Source of the DNA: Rothia halotolerans
Lineage (GTDB): Bacteria > Actinomycetota > Actinomycetes > Actinomycetales > Micrococcaceae
Length of the DNA stretch: 64,000 nucleotides
Direction of reading: 5' to 3'
NCBI RefSeq assembly: GCF_004136635.1
Contig: NZ_NOIU01000002.1
Span: 558,001 to 622,000 of the forward strand
Every line of letters starts with the position of its first letter. The stretch's first letter is position 1. The notes under the pieces were generated by a model, which had not been told where the DNA came from, searched no databases, and worked only from the letters and a program-made list of their open reading frames with translations. Shown here one piece after another: positions 8,420 to 15,564 of the stretch. The position numbers and the translations under genes were made by a program.

Positions 8420-9244
8420 ATGGATCTCAGGGACCTCGACCGTGACGGCGCGACCTTCATACCCGGCCACGGAGACGGTTATGCGGCCGCAGCCGGCGCC
8501 TACGACCTGTTCGCCGCCGCCTATTGCCCAGCCCAGGCCGACGCCCTGAGCGCCCTCCGTCCCCGGCTGCGCCCCGACGTCGGCCCGATCCTCGACATCG
8601 GGGCGGGTTCGGGAGCCGGAAGCGAATGGATCCTCACGCAGATGCCGGACTCCGAGGTCCTGGCCCTGGAGCCCAGCCGCACCATGCGCGCGCTGGCCCT
8701 CGCGCGAGTGGCGGCCCACCCGGAGTGGTTCCCGCGGATCACCGTCCGCCCGGAGGACTTCTTCTCGGCGCCGCTGCCCCGCCGCGTCGGCGGGGCGATC
8801 CTGTTGGGGGTCCTGGGGCACTTCGACCCGGGTGAGCGGGCCGCGGTCTTCGCCGAGCTCGCCGCGCGCCTGCCCGCAGGAGGGGCGGCGCTCTTCGACC
8901 TCCAGGAGCCGGCCTCCCCGGTCAGGGTGGAGCCCTATGAGTTCACCGCCGCGCAGGTCGGGCGGCTCCGCTATCGCGGGATCGCCGAGGCGTGGCCGGC
9001 GGGCGAGGAGGAGATGCGCTGGCGCATGTCCTATCTCACGCTGGACGGGGAACGCGTCCTCGTCGAGGACACCACCGAGCACACCTACCACCACCCGTCG
9101 CCTCGCACCGTGAGGCGGGAGGCGGCGGAGGCGGGCCTGCGTCTCGAGCGCATCGGGACGACGTCGTTCTGGCTGCTGTTCCGCCCTGCCCGCGACGGCG
9201 CGCGGAACGGGCGATCCGGAGCAGGCGCGGTGCCGCCGGCCTGA
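8420..9244 (+). CDS. class I SAM-dependent methyltransferase
   Basis: 274 residues. SAM-binding motif I is ILDIGAGSGAGSEWI, followed by an acidic loop (VLALEPSRTM) and a late GAILLGVLGHF strand; the C-terminal half carries the FWLLFRP strand. The substrate is unknown. The start is preceded by a likely leaderless promoter and a Zur/Fur-like palindrome, shared in type with the following ArsR/His-rich pair, so expression probably responds to metal availability. The C-terminal 20 residues are low-complexity. Confidence 0.88.
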   Translation: MDLRDLDRDGATFIPGHGDGYAAAAGAYDLFAAAYCPAQADALSALRPRLRPDVGPILDIGAGSGAGSEWILTQMPDSEVLALEPSRTMRALALARVAAHPEWFPRITVRPEDFFSAPLPRRVGGAILLGVLGHFDPGERAAVFAELAARLPAGGAALFDLQEPASPVRVEPYEFTAAQVGRLRYRGIAEAWPAGEEEMRWRMSYLTLDGERVLVEDTTEHTYHHPSPRTVRREAAEAGLRLERIGTTSFWLLFRPARDGARNGRSGAGAVPPA

Positions 9245-9301
9245 GCGGGCGCCGGTCCGCTGACGGCCGGCCCGCACCCCTGGGCCGCCCGGACCGCCGG
9301 A

Positions 9302-9316
9302 TGAGAGCGGTTCTCA
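9302..9316 (+). promoter_or_regulatory. TGAGAG-N3-TTCTCA palindrome upstream of arsR-type gene
   Basis: Same 6-3-6 design as the element at 8387, with one mismatch. It lies 20-60 bases before the possible ArsR starts. Probable zinc-responsive (Zur-like) site by resemblance only. Confidence 0.5.
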
Positions 9317-9325
9317 CATAGATCA

Positions 9326-9341
9326 ACATATTGCAATGTGT
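9326..9341. promoter_or_regulatory. ACAYATTGCAATRTGT palindrome, probable ArsR autoregulatory site
   Basis: A 16-nt near-perfect palindrome centred on TTGCAA, within 25-40 bases of the regulator start. ArsR/SmtB family proteins bind AT-rich dyads of this kind at their own promoters. It covers the first possible ATG (9336), which is one reason to prefer a later start codon. Confidence 0.5.
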
Positions 9342-9365
9342 TTATGTATATGGTTCGATGGACGT

Positions 9366-9701
9366 GTGCACAAGGAAGAGGGATTGGAGCGAGCCGCCGA
9401 GCTGTTCAAGGTCCTCGGCCACGAGTCCCGGCTCTGGCTGGTCCGGCTGCTCGGCGACGAGGCGATGAGCGTCGGCGCGCTCACCGAGGCGACGGGAATG
9501 TCGCAGCCGCTCGTCTCCCAGCACCTGAAGACGCTGCGTCAGGCGGGGCTGGTGAGCTCGATGCGGCAGGGCAAGGCCGTCACCTACGCCCTGACCGATG
9601 ACCACGTCGCGCACGTGGTCGCCGATGCGCTGGTGCACGTGAACGAACCTCCCCCGGGACCCCGGGGAGCGGATGAGGAGAGAAGGAACCATCATGACTG
9701 A
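9366..9701 (+). CDS. ArsR/SmtB family winged-helix metalloregulator
   Basis: About 111 residues from GTG 9366 (an ATG at 9336 is possible but lies inside a palindrome; a TTG at 9381 has a better ribosome site). The core is LERAAELFKVLGHESRLWLVRLLG, then the recognition helix MSQPLVSQHLKTLRQAGLV, then the wing GKAVTYALTDDH. His residues near the end (DDHVAHVVADALVHVNE) match the alpha5 zinc site of SmtB-like sensors. It overlaps the His-rich gene by eight bases, so it most likely controls that gene and itself in response to zinc or a related metal. Confidence 0.88.
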   Translation: MHKEEGLERAAELFKVLGHESRLWLVRLLGDEAMSVGALTEATGMSQPLVSQHLKTLRQAGLVSSMRQGKAVTYALTDDHVAHVVADALVHVNEPPPGPRGADEERRNHHD

Positions 9702-9990
9702 GACGCACGACCGAGCAGAGCACACCCCCGCCGAGCACGAGCACGGCCCCGCCTGCGGCCACGAGGCCGTGGAGCACGGCGACCACGTCGACTACCTGCA
9801 CGAGGGCCACCGCCACGCGCTCCACGAGGATCACTACGACGAGCACGACGCGCCGGCGGAGCACACCACGGCCGAGCACGAGCACGGTTCGGACTGCGGC
9901 CACGAGTCGGTCGAGCACGGCGACCACGTGGACTACCTTCATGACGGCCACCGCCACGCCGTCCACGGCGATCACTACGACGAGCACTGA
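9694..9990 (+). CDS. His/Glu/Asp-rich metal-binding protein with two tandem repeats
   Basis: 98 residues made of two repeats of about 43 residues, each containing AEHEHG, CGHE, VEHGDHVDYLH and GHRHA motifs and ending HYDEH. There is one Cys per repeat, no signal peptide and no membrane helix. The composition suits binding several zinc ions in the cytoplasm. Family members are often annotated as zinc transporter permeases, but nothing here could be a permease. GAAGGAACC gives a good ribosome site. The start lies inside the end of the ArsR gene. Storage, buffering or metal delivery is the likely role. Confidence 0.85.
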   Translation: MTETHDRAEHTPAEHEHGPACGHEAVEHGDHVDYLHEGHRHALHEDHYDEHDAPAEHTTAEHEHGSDCGHESVEHGDHVDYLHDGHRHAVHGDHYDEH

Positions 9991-10008
9991 CGACCCCCGC
10001 TCAGAGCG

Positions 10009-10068
10009 GACGACGGGCCGGCTCGATGCACTCCGCGATGCGGCGTGGCACCGAGCCGGCCCGTCGTC
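10009..10068. terminator. 17-bp perfect hairpin between convergent genes
   Basis: GACGACGGGCCGGCTCG (10009-10025) pairs exactly with 10052-10068 across a 26-nt loop. It lies between the 3' ends of the His-rich gene and the Tag gene and can terminate both. Confidence 0.75.
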
Positions 10069-10071
10069 GGG

Positions 10072-10665
10072 TCAGCCGCGGGGTGCGGTCACCCGCCAGC
10101 ACCCGGCCAGATGGTCGTCGACCATGCCCGCGGACTGCATCAGCGCGTACATCGTGGTGGGCCCGACGAAGCGGAAGCCGCGCCTGCGCAGCGCCTTGCT
10201 CATCGCCGTCGACTCCGGGGTCACGGCCGGGACCTCCGCCATCGCGGCGGGGCGGGCGCGCTCCGCTGCCGGGCCGGTGGGCGCGAAGGACCACATCAGC
10301 TCGTCGAGCTCTCCCTCGGCCATGTCCCGCACCAGCGCGGCGTTGGAGACGGCGGCCTCGATCTTCGCGCGGTTGCGGACGATGCCGGCGTCGGCCATCA
10401 GCCGCTCGACGTCGTCCTCCCCGAAGGCGGCGACCCGCGCCGGCTCGAAGCCCTCGAAGGCCTCGCGGAAGCGCGGGCGCTTGCGCAGGATCGTGATCCA
10501 GGACAGGCCGGCCTGGAAGCCCTCCAGCGACATCTTCTCGAACAGCGCGCGGTCGCCGTGCAGCGGGAAGCCCCACTCCTCGTCGTGGTAGCGGCGGTAC
10601 TCCTGGTCCTCGCCGACCCACGCGCAGCGGGAGAGTCCGTCGGGACCGGTCACGATCGCGTTCAT
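10072..10665 (-). CDS. tag: DNA-3-methyladenine glycosylase I
   Basis: 197 residues, normal length for Tag. Hallmarks: RCAWVGEDQEYRRYHDEEWG at the start (the Cys and the YHDEEWG block), LFEKMSLEGFQAGLSWITIL (helix-hairpin-helix region), AGIVRNRAKIEA, and FRFVGPTTMYALMQSAGMVDDH near the end. The enzyme removes 3-methyladenine from alkylated DNA in base-excision repair. The start at 10665 gives MNAIVTGPDGLSRC, consistent with relatives. Monocistronic. Confidence 0.95.
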   Translation of the reverse strand: MNAIVTGPDGLSRCAWVGEDQEYRRYHDEEWGFPLHGDRALFEKMSLEGFQAGLSWITILRKRPRFREAFEGFEPARVAAFGEDDVERLMADAGIVRNRAKIEAAVSNAALVRDMAEGELDELMWSFAPTGPAAERARPAAMAEVPAVTPESTAMSKALRRRGFRFVGPTTMYALMQSAGMVDDHLAGCWRVTAPRG

Positions 10666-10720
10666 GGGGACAAAATTACCAGCAGGGCTCCCCCGGCCAC
10701 GGTCCGCGCCGCCCCGGCAG

Positions 10721-11080
10721 CTACTGGCTGCCCCCGGCCTCGCCGCCCTGGGACTGCGCCGGCGTTCCCTCATCCTGCCTGCCGATGCCCCTCAGGCTCC
10801 GGTCGAAGGCGGTGATCAGGAAGAACAGGACCGAGACGCCGATGACCACCCAACCGAGCACGTGCAGCCCCCCGTCGGTGGCCCTGGCCCCGTACACGTT
10901 GCCGTACACCACGGATGCCACGATCGCGCCGAGGTACATGAAGATCCGCAGCAACCCGGCCGATGAGGCGATCCGCTCGGCCTCGGGCTGGTGGTAGAGG
11001 GTGTTCTGGATCGCGAGGTTGTTGAGCCCCTGCGGGATCCCGAGCACGAGCATGGCCGCCACGAGGAACCAGATCGGCGA
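10721..11080 (-). pseudogene. C-terminal fragment of an MFS transporter
   Basis: The frame reads PIWFLVAAMLVLGIPQGLNNLAIQ, then LLRIFMYLGAIVASVVYG and a last helix LHVLGWVVIGVSVLFFLITAF before a hydrophilic tail. This corresponds to the last three or four helices of an MFS permease. Reading upstream, the homology stops at about 11080, where a truncated gene on the other strand begins. No start codon with a ribosome site and no N-terminal half exist. Confidence 0.72.
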
Positions 11081-11082
11081 AG

Positions 11083-11577
11083 CCGCCGCACCTCGTCGTG
11101 CTGTCGATCGTGAACTGCGAGAGCGCGGGCGACTACCCGCTGTACGCCGGCAAGCTCGCCCAGGAGCGTGCCGTCGAGGCCAGCGGCATCCCGTTCACGA
11201 TCGCCCGCACGACGCAGTTCCACGAGTTCGCCGCGCAGATGTGGCGTGCGGGCACGCGCGGGCCGCTGCACTTCATCCCGAGGATGCGCACCCGGCCGGT
11301 CGCCGTGCGGGAGGTCGGCGCCCGCCTCGTCGACCTCGCCGAGGCCGGGCCGGAGGGCCGGGCGGAGGACTTCGGCGGGCCGCGGGAGGAGTCCCTCGTG
11401 GACATGGCGCGCCGATACGCCCGCGCGAGCGGCGCCGGGCGCTTCGTGATCCCGGTCGGTCTGCGCGGCGCGTTCGGCCGCGCCCAGCGCGACGGTTCCC
11501 TCCTCCCGGGGCCCGGGGCGCTCCACGGCACCGAGACGTTCGACGAGTGGCTGGGGCGCGTCCATCGGGAGCGGTAG
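11083..11577 (+). pseudogene. C-terminal fragment of an NmrA-like NAD(P)-binding protein
   Basis: The frame begins PPHLVVLSIVNCESAGDYPLY and continues KLAQERAVEASGIPFTIART and MRTRPVAVREVGARLVDLAE. These are the middle and end of an atypical short-chain dehydrogenase that sees NAD(P)H through an N-terminal GxxGxxG motif. That N-terminal Rossmann half (about 90 residues) is missing. The sequence abuts the truncated MFS fragment within about 10 bases, so one deletion probably removed both N-termini and the promoters between them. Confidence 0.72.
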
Positions 11578-11640
11578 ACGGCCCTCGGCACTGCAGGTCA
11601 TCTCATCTGGGCGCCGGCAGCCGTTGATACGCTGGGACCC

Positions 11641-12471
11641 ATGCTTGAACGACGGACGCGGGTGCTCTATATGACCGACCTGGCCTACAGCGCTCGCGGA
11701 CGGCGCTACTGCGACGAGGACATCTTCCTCTCGTCCCGGCTGCGGGACAGCTTCGACATCGCCCTGTGCCACCCGCAGGACGCCGTCGCGCTGATGGACG
11801 ATTTCGACGTGGTGCTGGTCCGCAACAGCGGCCCGGTCATCCACTACTCCGAGGACTACGCCGCGTTCGTACGCCATGCGAGAGCCACCGGAGCCAAGGT
11901 GCTCACCGAGCTGAGCGGCAAGGCCGACATGGCGGGCAAGCAGTACCTCCTGGATCTCTTCGACCAGGGCTACCCTGTCACTCCGACGGTGGGTTCGCTC
12001 GGCGACCTGGATCGGCTGCCTCCTGTGGAGGAGTACGTCGTGAAGCCCAAGCTGGGTGCGGACTCCGTGGGCCTGCGCTTCCTCATGCACGATGAACTCG
12101 CCACGCTCGAAGGGGACGAGCTGCTCATCCAGCCGCGCATCGACTTCCTCTACGAGGTCTCCTTCTACTTCATCGATCACGACTTCCACTACGCCCTGAA
12201 CGCACCGGATCCGGCCCGCAGGTGGGAGCTGCAGCCGTATCAGGCCAGCGCGGAGGACCTCGCCTTCGCACGGGCGTTCATCGAGTGGAACAGCATCGAC
12301 CACGGCATCCAGAGGGTGGATGCATGCCGCACTCGGAAAGGCGACCTGCTGCTGGTGGAGCTCGAGGACCTCAACCCGTACCTGTCTTTGGACCGGCTCG
12401 ATCCCGAGGTGGCTGAGTCCTTCGCACGAGGCCTCGCGAAATCGGTGCAGACGCTGGCGGACGGGACGTAA
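11641..12471 (+). CDS. ATP-grasp-like protein, unknown function
   Basis: 276 residues. The pattern resembles a glutathione-synthetase-type ATP-grasp enzyme: an N-terminal alpha/beta part (DDFDVVLVRNSGPVIHYSEDY), a central VVKPKLGADSVGLRF segment for the ATP-binding lysine and loop, LLIQPRIDFLYEVSFYFID, and a C-terminal metal-binding strand LLLVELEDLNPYLSLD (acidic residues and Asn). Such enzymes ligate a carboxylate to an amine or thiol. No partner gene is adjacent, so the substrate is open. The start is the ATG at 11641 and the frame is intact. Confidence 0.75.
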   Translation: MLERRTRVLYMTDLAYSARGRRYCDEDIFLSSRLRDSFDIALCHPQDAVALMDDFDVVLVRNSGPVIHYSEDYAAFVRHARATGAKVLTELSGKADMAGKQYLLDLFDQGYPVTPTVGSLGDLDRLPPVEEYVVKPKLGADSVGLRFLMHDELATLEGDELLIQPRIDFLYEVSFYFIDHDFHYALNAPDPARRWELQPYQASAEDLAFARAFIEWNSIDHGIQRVDACRTRKGDLLLVELEDLNPYLSLDRLDPEVAESFARGLAKSVQTLADGT

Positions 12472-12657
12472 GCAGGTGGAACCGCCGTGGCGGGCGGACG
12501 CCGGACGCCAGTGGGCTGCAAGGGCAAACCAGGAAGAGCCCGGAGGCTAAGGCGTTCCCGTCCCCGAAGCCTCTGCACGGTCGCAGGTCTGAGCCTCGCG
12601 GCGGAGTTCCGGCGAGGCCGCGGAGTCCCGGGGGCGACGGCGGCTTAGGATGTGAGG

Positions 12658-13101
12658 ATGGACACTCATAATTCGCGTGTGGTCACGGCCAGCAGATTGG
12701 TGCACGCACAGCCAGAGGCGATCTTCGCGGCGATCGCAGACCCCTCCCGGCAGCCCGAGTGGGACGGCAATGACAACCTCACCCAGGCCGCCGGCGGCCA
12801 GCGCGTGAGGAAGGTCGGCGACACGTTCTCCATGACGCTCACCACCGGCGCGACACGTATGAACCACGTGGTGGAGTTCGAGGAGGGGAAGCTCATCGCG
12901 TGGAAGCCCTCCCCGCTCGAGGAGGCCCCGCCCGGGCACCTGTGGCGCTGGGAGCTCACGCCCGAGGGCGACGCGACGCGGGTCACCCACACCTACGACT
13001 GGACCGATCTGCGCGACGAGGCACGGCTGCCGAGAGCACGTGCGACGCGGGCCGAGAACCTCCGCGCATCCATCGACCGGCTCGCCGACCTCGTCGAATG
13101 A
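12658..13101 (+). CDS. SRPBCC (START-like) family protein
   Basis: 147 residues with the SRPBCC helix-grip signature: VVTASRLVHAQPEAIFAAIADPSRQPEWDG at the start, HVVEFEEGKLIAWKPSP in the middle, and a C-terminal helix RATRAENLRASIDRLADLVE. Polyketide cyclase/dehydrase-type proteins of this fold bind hydrophobic ligands in a deep cavity; the ligand is unknown. TTAGGATGTGAGG precedes the ATG; the GTG six bases earlier is an alternative start. Confidence 0.85.
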   Translation: MDTHNSRVVTASRLVHAQPEAIFAAIADPSRQPEWDGNDNLTQAAGGQRVRKVGDTFSMTLTTGATRMNHVVEFEEGKLIAWKPSPLEEAPPGHLWRWELTPEGDATRVTHTYDWTDLRDEARLPRARATRAENLRASIDRLADLVE

Positions 13102-13208
13102 CCGCGGCCTCGCCCCCACTCCCAGCACGTGAGCAGCCTGCGTTGTCCGAGGCGGTTCGGATCCTCCCTGAGGCGATGGAAGAGCGCGGAATCGAGTTCG
13201 CGGACTGA
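13098..13208 (+). other. possible 36-codon tail of a lost gene
   Basis: An ATG overlapping the SRPBCC stop (ATGA) opens a 36-codon frame ending SEAVRILPEAMEERGIEFAD. It looks like the end of a larger protein rather than a complete one. It may be another remnant or a chance frame. Confidence 0.22.
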
Positions 13209-13220
13209 CCGCCCGCAGAA

Positions 13221-13260
13221 GCGGATCCGCGGGAGCCGTCGAAGCCTCCCGCGGATCCGC
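13221..13260. terminator. 15-bp perfect hairpin between convergent genes
   Basis: GCGGATCCGCGGGAG (13221-13235) pairs exactly with 13246-13260 across a 10-nt loop. It separates the SRPBCC region from the end of the zinc locus and can stop transcription from both sides. Confidence 0.75.
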
Positions 13261-13284
13261 CCTGGGCCGGAGCGCCGGACTCAG

Positions 13285-14547
13285 CTAGCCGGTGACGCCG
13301 GTGATCTCATTGGTCGCGTGCGGGACCTCCGCGCTCTTGACGACCTCGCCGCTGGTCAGGTCCACCACGTGGACCTCCTGGCCCGAGGGTTCGGTCACGT
13401 AGGCCCGGTCCCCCTCGACGTAGAGGGAGGGGCGAGCCTCCTGCCATTCCTCCGGCTCCTCCCAGGCCTCGACCACGGGGTAGGAGTCGGTGACCTCGCC
13501 GGACTCCGGGTCGATCACGTGCAGCTTCCCGTCAGTGCCGAGGACCAGGGCCTGCCCCTCCGGTCCGCGGCCCAGGGACTTGAAGCTGTAGGAGGTGCCC
13601 AGGTCCACCAGCTTCAGCTCGCCGGTCTGCGTGTTCGTCAGGCTGACCCGCTCGGGGCGCTCCAGCTCGGCGTCCTCGTCGACCTTGTAGTCGCCGAGGA
13701 TCACCGGGGACTGCTCGGAGCCGGCCTGGTTGCCGACCCGCCCGTAGGAGTCCGGGGCGTCGACCTTCGTGAAGCTCCCGTCCTTGTAGACCAGGATCCC
13801 GTCCTCGCAGCCCAGCGCGATGGCCTCGCCCTGGGCCGCAGCCTCGCCGTGCACGCCCGGGCATTCCTCGCTGCGCGCCACCTCGTCGCCCTGCGCATCG
13901 ACCACCACGGCGCCCTCGCGCTCCTCCTCGTCCCCCAGGGTGTGGAGGAGCTGGCCCTCCGGGAGCTCCACCGCCACGCCGTGGTGGGGCTCCTCGGCCT
14001 CCTTGACGGTCGGCTCCGGCGCTCCGTCGAGGAACGACTCGGAGTCGAAGACCTGGATCTTGCCGTCGCCGTCGCTGAAGAGCACCGTCTTGCCGTCGTG
14101 CCTCACCACGTGGCCCGGCTTGTCGGCCTCGTACACCGTGTCGGTCAGCTCGGGGTCGCCGGCGTAGCTGTGCGTGTGGTCCCCGTGCGGCTCGGTCCAG
14201 ACTCCGGCGTCGAAGAGCTGGAAGCCCTCCGAGGTCGAGACCAGGGCGTGCCGCCCGTCACCGGCCGGGTTGACCCGATTGAATCCTTCCAGGGACGTCT
14301 CCCCGACCACCTCCAACGTGTTGGCGTCCAGCGTGAGGATGCCGCCGTCGTAGGTGGTGACCAGGCGAGGCTGCGCGGAGTCGACTTCGCTGGCCTCCTG
14401 CTCCTGGCCGGCGGCCGAGGAGGAGCCTTCCTGGCTCGGTGCGGCTGAGCTGTCGCTCGCCTCGTCGGCTCCCGAGCATCCTGCCAGCAGCGCGGATGCC
14501 GTGACCAGCGAGGCGCCGATCATCAGCCTTTTCCTAAGTGCGATCAT
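13285..14547 (-). CDS. aztD: AztD-type zinc metallochaperone lipoprotein, second copy
   Basis: 420 residues. Lipoprotein signal ending ALLAGC; mature Cys near residue 24, then a Ser/Glu-rich linker. The rest is a beta-propeller-like repeat protein (PRLVTTYDGGILTLDANTL, ..., DGKLHVIDPESGEV). A histidine cluster HGDHTHSY and an EPHHGVAV strand correspond to zinc-binding regions of AztD, which passes zinc to the solute-binding protein AztC. It is similar along its whole length to the copy at 15561-16808. It is the last gene of the minus-strand zinc operon, with a hairpin between aztC and itself and GAAAGG before its ATG. Confidence 0.85.
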   Translation of the reverse strand: MIALRKRLMIGASLVTASALLAGCSGADEASDSSAAPSQEGSSSAAGQEQEASEVDSAQPRLVTTYDGGILTLDANTLEVVGETSLEGFNRVNPAGDGRHALVSTSEGFQLFDAGVWTEPHGDHTHSYAGDPELTDTVYEADKPGHVVRHDGKTVLFSDGDGKIQVFDSESFLDGAPEPTVKEAEEPHHGVAVELPEGQLLHTLGDEEEREGAVVVDAQGDEVARSEECPGVHGEAAAQGEAIALGCEDGILVYKDGSFTKVDAPDSYGRVGNQAGSEQSPVILGDYKVDEDAELERPERVSLTNTQTGELKLVDLGTSYSFKSLGRGPEGQALVLGTDGKLHVIDPESGEVTDSYPVVEAWEEPEEWQEARPSLYVEGDRAYVTEPSGQEVHVVDLTSGEVVKSAEVPHATNEITGVTG

Positions 14548-14570
14548 GATGTGCCTTTCATAGTGCGAGT

Positions 14571-14590
14571 GCGGAGCCCGCGGGCTCCGC
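14571..14590. terminator. 20-nt perfect palindrome between aztC and the second aztD
   Basis: GCGGAGCCCG followed directly by its reverse complement. In the minus-strand transcript it follows the aztC stop by about 25 bases and precedes the second aztD start by about 25. Without a U-tract it may attenuate or stabilise the upstream message rather than end it. Confidence 0.45.
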
Positions 14591-14616
14591 GGAGTGATGG
14601 TCCTGGGACCGGGTCT

Positions 14617-15564
14617 CTATGCGGCGGGAGCGCCGGTCAGCCCGGCGGCGATGCGATCGGCGTTGACCTCCTGCATGGCGATGTAGCTCCCCGCCTCCTC
14701 TTCGGGCTCCGTCAGCGATTCCGAGTACAGGGAGATGACCTGCACGTCGACCCCCGCCTCGTCCGCGAGCACGTCGGCCAGCTTCTGAGGCTGGGAGGAG
14801 TCCACGAAGATGGCCGGGACGTCGTTCTCCCGGATGGTCTCGGCGAGGTCCTGGAGATCGGAGGCGGAGGGAGCCGCCAGGGTGGTCCCGCTCGGGATGA
14901 TCGCGCCGACGACGTCGTAGTCGAAGCGATCCGCCAGATAGCCGAAGACGTGGTGGTTGGTGACCAGCTTGCGCTGCTCCACCGGGATCGCGGACAGCTT
15001 CTCGGAGACCTCCGCGTCGAGCTGCTCCAGCTCGCCCCGGTACTCCGAGGCGGACTCGCGCACCCCGTCCATCTCCTCGTCGTCGAGCTCCTCGTCGAGG
15101 CGCTCCTCGATGACGTCCACGGCCTGGAGCATGCGCCCCGGGTCGGTCCAGAAGTGCGGATCCGCGGTCCCGGACGACGCCCCGGAGGAGTACTCCAGGG
15201 GGTCCACGTGGTCCCCGACCTCCAGGACGGGGACGTCCTGGTCCCGGGCGTTGTCGAGGTTGGAGGCGAGCCCCTCCTCGAGGCCCAGCCCGTTGGCCAC
15301 GATCAGGTCGGCCTCCTCCATGTACCCGGCCTCCTGCGCCGAGACGCCGAACGAGTGCGGGTCGGCGTTCGGCTTCATCAGGACGTGGACGTCGGCGTGG
15401 TCGCCCACCAGATGCTGGACGACGTCGCCGAGGATGTTGGTGGTGACCACGATGCTGGGGCGCTCCTGAGCGGAGGAGCAGCCGCTGATCGCGAAGAGCG
15501 CGGTGAGGCACAGCGTCACGGCCGCCGCGACGGCGCCGAGCGGCCTCCCGGGCCGAGCGCTCAT
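14617..15564 (-). CDS. aztC: zinc ABC transporter solute-binding lipoprotein AztC
   Basis: 315 residues. Signal peptide ends LFAISGCSS (lipobox). Cluster A-I SBP family: VVTTNILGDVVQHLVGD, the first zinc His in NADPHSFG, the second in ADPHFWTD, the third in TNHHVFGYLADRF, and an aspartate in IFVDSSQPQ. The His-rich loop of ZnuA is absent and only an acidic stretch (DEELDDEEMDG) is seen, as expected for AztC, which receives zinc from AztD. Its ATG overlaps the stop of the upstream aztD as ATGA. Confidence 0.92.
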   Translation of the reverse strand: MSARPGRPLGAVAAAVTLCLTALFAISGCSSAQERPSIVVTTNILGDVVQHLVGDHADVHVLMKPNADPHSFGVSAQEAGYMEEADLIVANGLGLEEGLASNLDNARDQDVPVLEVGDHVDPLEYSSGASSGTADPHFWTDPGRMLQAVDVIEERLDEELDDEEMDGVRESASEYRGELEQLDAEVSEKLSAIPVEQRKLVTNHHVFGYLADRFDYDVVGAIIPSGTTLAAPSASDLQDLAETIRENDVPAIFVDSSQPQKLADVLADEAGVDVQVISLYSESLTEPEEEAGSYIAMQEVNADRIAAGLTGAPAA

